In this document: positions 5,712 through 11,065 of the stretch, piece by piece
Position numbering within the stretch: position 1 is the stretch's first letter
Layout of the letters: each line of letters begins with the position of its first letter
DNA from: Gammaproteobacteria bacterium
Lineage (GTDB): Bacteria > Pseudomonadota > Gammaproteobacteria > GCA-001735895
Direction of reading: 5' to 3'
Length of the DNA stretch: 11,065 nucleotides
Assembly: GCA_029882955.1 (NCBI GenBank)
Contig: JAOUJX010000103.1
Coordinates: 1-11,065 of the forward strand
The notes under the pieces: model-generated
What the model saw: the letters and a program-made list of their open reading frames with translations, nothing else
What the model was told of the DNA's origin: nothing
Databases searched by the model: none
Position numbers and translations under genes: made by a program

Positions 5712-6526
5712 TAATCTGCAGCCCTGAGCGAAATTTCAGCCGCCGAGAAAACCTGTCGCCCGGTGTCGGTGTCGACGATTAACTGGCCACTTTCATTAAT
5801 CCCGGCATCGATACCGCGAATTCCCTTACCAGCCTCGAGGACGCTAACCGATTGGCCATAAAAGGCATCATACTGCGCAAACTCTGCGACCAGATTCATC
5901 ACGCTTTGAGGGCTGAAGTTTCGAATTTTCTCGATCACTGCCTCGATTGCAGCCAGCAAAATTCTCTGCCGATTGACGGCGACATCACTGATCAGCTCAA
6001 TGCTGGTGGCTGCCTGTGGAATTTCCGCGAGTTCTGCTTTTGTCATATGCACATTGATACCAAAGCCCACCGCAAAGAAGTAGTCTGTATTTGCGACTGG
6101 CTGTGATTCAATCAGGATACCGCCTAGTTTCTGGTTTTCGAAATACAAATCATTCGGCCATTTCAGCTTTATACCAGCCAGACCGCAGGTTGCCAGGGCC
6201 TGACATAAGCCAATGCCACTGAGAATACTGACCAAACCCAGTTGCGCGGGCGGCAATGATTTCTCGATACCGATGGTGCAATAAATATTTTTCGCAAAAG
6301 GCGATAACCATTGTCGGCCACGCCGACCTTTTCCAGCGGTCTGCATTTCGCATATGGCGATAGACTGTTGTCGCCGCATTTGATGAAGTGCCAGCACGTC
6401 TGCATTAGTAGACTCGGTTATTTCTTTATATAACAGGGAAAATTCGTCGAACCCTCTCGATATCAGACCCGCTTCCAAAGCTTCTGAATCAAACCGGTCA
6501 ATATCAACTTCGGCATCCAGCCCCAT
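5711..6526 (-). CDS. birA: Biotin-[acetyl-CoA-carboxylase] ligase without DNA-binding domain
   Basis: The enzyme makes biotinyl-AMP and transfers biotin to the carrier lysine of AccB. Visible motifs are STN (39-41), the biotinyl-AMP loop GKGRRGRQW (65-73), LKWPNDLYF (121-129), KLGGILIE (133-140) and GFGINV (154-159), then a small C-terminal beta domain (about 225-271). E. coli BirA has 321 residues with a winged-helix domain of about 60 residues at its N-terminus. Here only about 35 residues precede the catalytic domain, so the repressor part is absent and the protein is a ligase only. The start at 6526 is supported by GGAGG 9 nt upstream. It begins 2 bp after the M61 peptidase stop and overlaps coaX by one base. 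Confidence 0.94.
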   Translation of the reverse strand: MGLDAEVDIDRFDSEALEAGLISRGFDEFSLLYKEITESTNADVLALHQMRRQQSIAICEMQTAGKGRRGRQWLSPFAKNIYCTIGIEKSLPPAQLGLVSILSGIGLCQALATCGLAGIKLKWPNDLYFENQKLGGILIESQPVANTDYFFAVGFGINVHMTKAELAEIPQAATSIELISDVAVNRQRILLAAIEAVIEKIRNFSPQSVMNLVAEFAQYDAFYGQSVSVLEAGKGIRGIDAGINESGQLIVDTDTGRQVFSAAEISLRAAD

Positions 6527-6528
6527 GT

Positions 6529-8319
6529 TTAGTGCCCTCCGCCTAACCAGTCCTGCCTCTGTGCCTGCTGTTGGTCCGTAACCTGCAATACAATGGTATG
6601 CTCTGCGGCCTCTAAAAGAACGACTTCAAACTGATGCAACTCGTCTCGTCGGAAGGCATGCACCTCCCAGATATTCCCCGGCTTTGCCAGAGCGATTCGG
6701 CGTTCGAATTTTTCGAGTGACAGTTTAATACCATCGACCGCAATGATTTGATCCTCTGCCGCCAGCCCGGCTTTCTGCGCGCTGCCATCTTCGTCTACCC
6801 GTATGATTTGCAAACCACCATCCTGCTCCTTCAGAAAAGCGCCGAAGGAAACCTCTGACAGCGGTTCGGTCGATTCCTTGCCACCTTTGTCAGCCTGATT
6901 AATGGAGGCTCTCCGAACCACATCTACGCCGACAGTCGCGAGTAGTTCCTGTAACGGCATATCGCCAGTCTGCTGAATTAACTGATCCAGAAATTCCTGT
7001 AGATCTGAGCCAACCAAATCGCAGATTAAGGCCTGAATACTATTTATTCCCACGCCTTCTGCCGATGCCTGCCAACGTTGCCAGAGTTCTGACATGACCG
7101 TATCCAGGCTTTGCTGGTTATCGGTGAGAGCACGCATTTTCAGGTCAATACACAATGCAATTAATGCGCCCTTGGCGTAATAACTGACAATTGCGTTTTG
7201 GGCGTTTTCATCCTGCTTGTAGAATTTTGTCCAGGCGTTAAAGCTCGACTCGGCTGCCGCCTGCCGCCTGCTACCTTTACCGCGAGCCACGCGAGTCATG
7301 GTTTGAGCCAACAATTCGAGATAGTCGGTTTGTTCGATCAGACCACAGCGAACCAGCGCCAGGTCATCGTAATAAGAGGTAATGCCTTCGAAGGCCCAGA
7401 GTAATTCGGTATAGACTTCCTGTTGTAAATCGTAGGGCTGATAAACTGCTGGCTTGATACGTTTCACATTCCAGGTGTGGAAATATTCGTGACTGCATAA
7501 CCCCAGAAACTCCCGATAACTCTCGGTCACTTTCGATTCTCCGGGTTGCGGCAAGCTGTCACGACTACAGAGTAAACTGGTGCTGCTACGATGTTCCAGC
7601 CCGCCGTAACCATCGCCAACTACCAGCACCTGAAACTGATAATAATCAACCGGCGCGGGTTCGCCGAAAAAACGAATGTGATGTTCGCAGATGGTGGTCA
7701 GGTCTCTGACCAGACGATCTTCATCGCAGTCAAAGCGCCCCGTGAGGATAATATCGTGCGGCACGCCGCAGGCCTGAAATCGAATTTGCCGGAAGTCACC
7801 CATCTCAACCGGGTGATCGATCAGGTCGTCATAATCCTTCGCCTGATACAGACCAAAGCCAAATTCGCCTGCCTGTTGACGTGCCAGAGTGGTCGCCAGT
7901 CGCCAGTTCTGGCTGTAATCTGTTTCTGGTTTCCCGATCAATACCTGGTAGCTTTCATCGGCTCTACCCACCACTTCGAGGAAGACGCTGGTTCCATTGT
8001 AATAGCCATGGGTATGATCGAGATGTGCACCGCGTACCGAAAGGTCGCGGGCATAGACCAGGTATTCGATACACAGGGTTCCAGTGCAGGGTTCGACACA
8101 CCAGTTCGATTTATCCTGCTGGTGAATGCGCAATAATTCGCCATCAACCGAGGCTGTCATCGAAACCAGGTGCCGGGAGAAATCCCGAATCATATAACTA
8201 CCGGGAATCCAGTTGGGTAACCGCAGACATTGACCGCCCGGGTCAGGATTATCGATCAGAATCCTGACATCGAAATAATGTGTGACCGGGTTTTTACTGG
8301 TAATTTGGTATTGGATCAT
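6529..8319 (-). CDS. M61-family metallopeptidase with C-terminal PDZ domain
   Basis: The 596-residue protein matches the M61 (glycyl aminopeptidase) family. It has an N-terminal beta domain (about 1-190), a gluzincin catalytic domain with GGLEH (239-243), the zinc site HEYFHTW (277-283), and the probable third ligand and helix in WAFEGITSYYDD (308-319, E311). A PDZ domain follows at about 495-570 (DGSAQKAGLAAEDQIIAVDG). No signal peptide is seen, so it should be cytoplasmic, where it may trim peptides. The proposed glycine/alanine preference is family knowledge, not visible here. It is the first gene of the M61-birA-coaX-SPOR operon, with an AGGCGAGAG-type weak ribosome site before the ATG. 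Confidence 0.92.
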   Translation of the reverse strand: MIQYQITSKNPVTHYFDVRILIDNPDPGGQCLRLPNWIPGSYMIRDFSRHLVSMTASVDGELLRIHQQDKSNWCVEPCTGTLCIEYLVYARDLSVRGAHLDHTHGYYNGTSVFLEVVGRADESYQVLIGKPETDYSQNWRLATTLARQQAGEFGFGLYQAKDYDDLIDHPVEMGDFRQIRFQACGVPHDIILTGRFDCDEDRLVRDLTTICEHHIRFFGEPAPVDYYQFQVLVVGDGYGGLEHRSSTSLLCSRDSLPQPGESKVTESYREFLGLCSHEYFHTWNVKRIKPAVYQPYDLQQEVYTELLWAFEGITSYYDDLALVRCGLIEQTDYLELLAQTMTRVARGKGSRRQAAAESSFNAWTKFYKQDENAQNAIVSYYAKGALIALCIDLKMRALTDNQQSLDTVMSELWQRWQASAEGVGINSIQALICDLVGSDLQEFLDQLIQQTGDMPLQELLATVGVDVVRRASINQADKGGKESTEPLSEVSFGAFLKEQDGGLQIIRVDEDGSAQKAGLAAEDQIIAVDGIKLSLEKFERRIALAKPGNIWEVHAFRRDELHQFEVVLLEAAEHTIVLQVTDQQQAQRQDWLGGGH

Positions 8320-8352
8320 GACTCTCGCCTGAGCGAAAATTTAAAAACGCGC

Positions 8353-8382
8353 AGTGTAGCATTTAATCGCGATCGCGAATAA
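8353..8382 (-). promoter_or_regulatory. Candidate extended -10 promoter for the M61-birA-coaX operon
   Basis: On the minus strand TGCTACACT gives an extended -10 (box 8353-8358), about 33 nt before the M61 start codon. The -35 position (TATTCG at 17 bp or TTATTC at 18 bp spacing) matches consensus poorly, which extended -10 promoters tolerate. The palindrome at 8367-8378 lies inside the spacer. Confidence 0.35.
8367..8378. promoter_or_regulatory. 12-bp perfect palindrome between divergent promoters
   Basis: TCGCGATCGCGA is its own reverse complement. It falls within the candidate promoter of the M61 operon and about 12 bp upstream of the weak -35 of the nitroreductase promoter. Such placement suits an operator, but the sequence is also a tandem TCGCGA and could be chance. 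Confidence 0.3.
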
Positions 8383-8390
8383 AACTAGCC

Positions 8391-8418
8391 GTAACATTGA
8401 TCTGCCTTTGGTTATAAT
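8391..8418 (+). promoter_or_regulatory. Promoter of the nitroreductase gene
   Basis: A perfect -10 box TATAAT (8413-8418) is preceded at 16 bp by GTAACA (8391-8396, 4 of 6 matches). The predicted start near 8425 leaves a leader of about 24 nt with no visible Shine-Dalgarno sequence. Confidence 0.5.
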
Positions 8419-8448
8419 ATCTGATCTTCATAACAATCCACTCAACCT

Positions 8449-9012
8449 ATGAACGAGCTGTTACAGTTATTAAAAAGACACTCTACTCCGGCAAAGGTTC
8501 TGGCTGAACCCGCTCCCGACGATGAGCAATTACGACAGATTCTGGAAATTGCCATGCATGCTCCGGATCATGGCCGAATATACCCCTATCGCTTTATCAC
8601 CATTCGAGGTGATGCCCGACATGAACTATCCCGAGTGTTTGGCGAGGCGGTAAAACGCCGAGACCCCGACGTCAGCAGTGATTATCTGAAAAAGCAAATG
8701 GACAAACCACTGCGCTCACCGCTTATCGTCGTAGTGATTGCCAGTTTGATCGAGTCGCCGAAAATCCCGGAAATCGAACAAATGCTTTGCGCCGGTGCTG
8801 CCGCGCATAATATTTTACTCGCCAGCAACGCCATGGGATTCGGCTCTATCTGGCTAACCGGCGATAATGCCTACGATACCCATGTAGAATCGGCTCTCGG
8901 CCTGGCTGGCAACGAACAAATTATCGGTTTTATCTATCTTGGCAGCGAAGAAAAAGAATTACCCAGCCCTCAGAAGCCCGGCGTCAGCGACAGAATCAGT
9001 CAATGGCCATAA
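8449..9012 (+). CDS. ydjA: Nitroreductase family protein, YdjA-like
   Basis: The 187-residue protein is a small FMN-dependent oxidoreductase of the nitroreductase fold, very close in length to E. coli YdjA (183). It shows the family blocks: an N-terminal RHSTPAKVLAEPAPDDEQL helix-turn region (basic residues that contact the FMN phosphate), MHAPDHGRIYPYRF (37-50), the KSPLIVVV-type strand (here RSPLIVVVIA), and GAAAHNILLASNAMGFGSIWLTG, which lines the flavin at the dimer interface. It reduces nitro-compounds or quinones with NAD(P)H in vitro; the natural substrate is unknown. There is no ribosome-site-like sequence before the ATG, and the upstream codons give no better start. It is divergent from the M61 operon and same-strand with glnS, 81 bp away. 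Confidence 0.9.
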   Translation: MNELLQLLKRHSTPAKVLAEPAPDDEQLRQILEIAMHAPDHGRIYPYRFITIRGDARHELSRVFGEAVKRRDPDVSSDYLKKQMDKPLRSPLIVVVIASLIESPKIPEIEQMLCAGAAAHNILLASNAMGFGSIWLTGDNAYDTHVESALGLAGNEQIIGFIYLGSEEKELPSPQKPGVSDRISQWP

Positions 9013-9030
9013 TTTTAATCTCGAAGATGA

Positions 9031-9059
9031 TTCAGGTTTTTACAGGGATCGGTTAAAAT
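9031..9059 (+). promoter_or_regulatory. Possible glnS promoter
   Basis: TAAAAT (9054-9059) lies 34 bp before the glnS ATG, with TTCAGG (9031-9036, 3 of 6) at 17 bp. The -35 is weak and there is no terminator after the nitroreductase gene, so read-through is also possible. Confidence 0.3.
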
Positions 9060-9093
9060 ACCATTATTCCACTCAAGGCTAAACTTCACTCTC

Positions 9094-10776
9094 ATGTCAG
9101 ACTCCAGCAGCGCCGATCACGACGCCTCAAATTTTATTCGCGATATGATCGCTGCCGACATCAAAAGCGGCAAAACCAGGCAGGTGGTGACACGGTTCCC
9201 TCCCGAGCCGAACGGATATTTGCACATAGGCCACGCCAAGTCGATTTGCCTGAATTTCGGCGTCGCCCGTGACTTCGATGGCTATTGCAACCTGCGTTTC
9301 GACGACACCAACCCGGAAAAAGAGAGCGTCGAATATGTCAACGCGATTCGGCGTGACGTTAAATGGCTGGGGTTCGAGTGGCATAGCAACCCTTTTGCTT
9401 CGGATTACTTCGACCAGCTCTACGATTATGCCCTGACACTGATCAAGCGAGGCGACGCCTACGTCGATAGCCAGAGCGCCGACGAAATTCGAGCTACTCG
9501 TGGCACGTTGAAAGAGCCGGGCGTTAACGGGCCTTATCGTCATCGCAGCGTCGAAGAAAACTTAGCACTTTTTGAAGACATGAAAGCCGGTAAATATGCC
9601 GATGGCGAGCATGTGCTACGCGCAAAAATTGATATGTCTTCGGGTAATATCAACATGCGCGACCCGATCATTTATCGCATTCGTCACGTGAGTCATCACA
9701 ATACCGGTGACAAGTGGTGTATCTATCCGCTTTACGATTTCACCCATGGTCTGTCAGATGCTATCGAAGGGGTTACCCATTCCCTGTGTACGCTGGAGTT
9801 CGAAGACCACCGACCACTATACGACTGGATACTCGACAAACTTGCAGACGTAATTCCTGCGCGACCCGAGCAAACCGAATTCGCGCGCCTGCAACTCGAA
9901 TACTCGCTCACCAGTAAGCGCAAACTCAATCAACTGGTGCTCGATGGCCACGTCAGTGGCTGGGACGATCCGCGTATGCTCACTATTTCCGGCATGCGTC
10001 GCCGTGGCTTTACGCCGGAATCCATCGTAACCTTTTGCAGCATGATCGGTGTCACCAAAAAGGACAGTCACATCGAAATGGGCGTACTCGAAAATGCCCT
10101 GCGTGAAGATTTAAATCGACGCGCCGAACGCCGCATGGCGGTCATCAACCCGCTGAAGGTAGTCATTGAGAATTACCCGGAAGGCCAGGAAGAAATGGTC
10201 ACCGGCGCAAACCACCCGCAAAACCCTGACTATGGCACACGTGAAATTCCTTTTTCGCGCGAAATTTATATCGAGCAGGACGACTTCATGGAAGACGCAC
10301 CGAAGAAATTCTTCCGACTGTCCGAGGGACGCGAGGTCCGTTTACGCTTCGCTTATTACATTACCTGCAAGGAAGTCATAAAAAATGAAGACGGCAGCAT
10401 CGAAAGCCTGATCTGTACTTATGATCCGGAAAGCCGCGGTGGCAAAACTGCCGATGGGCGTAAGGTGAAGGGTACTATTCATTGGGTTAGTGCGGCACAT
10501 GCAGTCAGCGCCCGAGTCAATCAATATGACCGTCTGTTCAATTCAACCAATCCGGGCGGGGAACCAGAAATTGAATCCGCGATTAATCCTGAATCAAACA
10601 TTATTGCCGACAATGCCATGCTGGAACCCGCGGTCGAACTGACCGGAAACAAACTGGCCTATCAGTTCGAGCGACTGGGGTATTTCATCAGCGATCCTGA
10701 TTCGAGTGAACAGCAGCCGGTATTCAATCGCACGATGACTTTGCGCGATAGCTGGGCCAAGGCCAACAAATCCTGA
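9094..10776 (+). CDS. glnS: Glutaminyl-tRNA synthetase
   Basis: GlnRS charges tRNA-Gln with glutamine. The 560-residue protein matches E. coli GlnRS (554) along its length. Class I signature PPEPNGYLHIGHAKS spans 36-50 (HIGH at 44-47), CNLRFDDTNP 65-74, YDFTHGLSDAIEGVTHSLCTLEF 214-236, and the second signature loop SLTSKRKL 271-278. The C-terminal two-barrel anticodon-binding region runs to ADGRKVKGTIHWVSAAHA and PVFNRTMTLRDSWAKA. In E. coli the loop reads VMSKR; here T replaces M. The direct charging enzyme fits a gammaproteobacterium, since most other bacteria use GluRS plus the GatCAB amidotransferase. The ATG at 9094 has only AAGG, about 16 nt upstream, as a possible ribosome site. The next gene starts 16 bp after its stop. 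Confidence 0.98.
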   Translation: MSDSSSADHDASNFIRDMIAADIKSGKTRQVVTRFPPEPNGYLHIGHAKSICLNFGVARDFDGYCNLRFDDTNPEKESVEYVNAIRRDVKWLGFEWHSNPFASDYFDQLYDYALTLIKRGDAYVDSQSADEIRATRGTLKEPGVNGPYRHRSVEENLALFEDMKAGKYADGEHVLRAKIDMSSGNINMRDPIIYRIRHVSHHNTGDKWCIYPLYDFTHGLSDAIEGVTHSLCTLEFEDHRPLYDWILDKLADVIPARPEQTEFARLQLEYSLTSKRKLNQLVLDGHVSGWDDPRMLTISGMRRRGFTPESIVTFCSMIGVTKKDSHIEMGVLENALREDLNRRAERRMAVINPLKVVIENYPEGQEEMVTGANHPQNPDYGTREIPFSREIYIEQDDFMEDAPKKFFRLSEGREVRLRFAYYITCKEVIKNEDGSIESLICTYDPESRGGKTADGRKVKGTIHWVSAAHAVSARVNQYDRLFNSTNPGGEPEIESAINPESNIIADNAMLEPAVELTGNKLAYQFERLGYFISDPDSSEQQPVFNRTMTLRDSWAKANKS

Positions 10777-10792
10777 AATTCAAGGACAATCC

Positions 10793-11065
10793 ATGGGACT
10801 TTATCTGATCAAGCTTTATAACAATACCATCCTGCGCCAACCAGTTATCGCTTTAATGCTAACCGCAGCATTAGCTGCTTTCTTTATTTCGCATATAACC
10901 GAGTTCGAGCTCGATGCTTCGGCGGACTCGCTTATCCTGGAAAATGATGCTGCCCTGAAGTACTACCGGGGAGTGCGTGAGCGTTATGGCTCGGATGACT
11001 TTCTAATCGTCACCTATAGTCCAAAAGGCCCTCTTTTCGGCGAGGCCACGCTGCAAGATATTCGT
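10793..11065 (+). CDS. RND/MMPL-type exporter, N-terminal part, runs off window
   Basis: The first 91 codons are present. The protein starts MGLYLIKLYNNTILRQPVIA, with a membrane helix at about 15-34, followed by the periplasmic start ELDASADSLILENDAALKYYR and a YGSDDFLIVTYSP strand. This matches a family of predicted RND-superfamily exporters (MMPL/SSD-like, roughly 750-900 residues, two sets of membrane helices with large periplasmic loops) driven by proton flow; substrates are lipids or hydrophobic compounds in known relatives. AAGGA (10782-10786) is 6 nt before the ATG. It lies 16 bp after glnS with no promoter or terminator visible between, so co-transcription is likely. Confidence 0.8.
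   Translation, partial: MGLYLIKLYNNTILRQPVIALMLTAALAAFFISHITEFELDASADSLILENDAALKYYRGVRERYGSDDFLIVTYSPKGPLFGEATLQDIR

Noticed and set aside
7591..8136. Long plus-strand open frame (181 codons) opposite the M61 peptidase
   Set aside because: It is antisense to a clear metallopeptidase with an intact zinc motif; low-complexity shadow frame.
9127..9543. Minus-strand 138-codon open frame inside glnS
   Set aside because: It is a shadow of the highly conserved GlnRS N-terminal domain.

Overview
The window reads as ordinary chromosome of a gammaproteobacterium, probably aquatic and not assignable to genus, with base composition near 50% GC. Evidence for the lineage is the birA-coaX-SPOR-tRNA-Thr(TGT) order (compare E. 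coli birA-coaA-thrU and Pseudomonas birA-coaX-SPOR-tRNA), a gammaproteobacterial GlnRS, and a REP-type hairpin. No defence system, CRISPR array or biosynthetic island was found. The unusual content lies in two gene-poor stretches (142-535 and 3642-4104), which hold small mobile-element debris and a broken gene.

Left part (1-3641, all on the minus strand). A thiamine-diphosphate-dependent decarboxylase-like gene (sulfopyruvate/phosphonopyruvate decarboxylase family) runs off the left edge. To its right is a 44-bp GGGGTC...GACCCC mini-element, which abuts a 5' remnant of nhaA (Na+/H+ antiporter). The remnant has a two-base deletion and has lost about 85% of the gene. It sits 13 bp behind a compact operon that reads mscS -> MFS transporter -> zntB/corA-like, so the operon probably once ended with, or adjoined, nhaA: four membrane proteins for osmotic and ion balance.

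Middle (3642-4291). Thirty bases in front of mscS lies a 181-bp element with 22-bp terminal inverted repeats. On the minus strand it still carries a promoter-like site, a Shine-Dalgarno sequence and the first codons of a REP-associated tyrosine transposase (RAYT), so it is an internally deleted, non-autonomous copy of a RAYT element. Its left end matches the mini-element in the nhaA remnant (18 nt, one mismatch). Next come an interleaved pair of 9-bp inverted repeats, a REP-like hairpin, a rho-independent terminator, and a tRNA-Thr(TGT) gene with its own strong promoter. The tRNA-Tyr/Gly/Thr-tufB genes that follow in relatives are absent, so this is a rearrangement point.

Right-centre (4292-8319, minus strand). 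A tight operon reads M61 metallopeptidase with PDZ -> birA (ligase only, no DNA-binding domain) -> coaX (type III pantothenate kinase) -> SPOR-domain membrane protein, with junctions of 2 bp, a 1-bp overlap and a 17-bp overlap.

Right end (8449-11065, plus strand). A YdjA-type nitroreductase is divergent from the M61 operon, with a 12-bp perfect palindrome between the two promoters. It is followed by glnS and, 16 bp later, the start of an RND/MMPL-type exporter that runs off the right edge.
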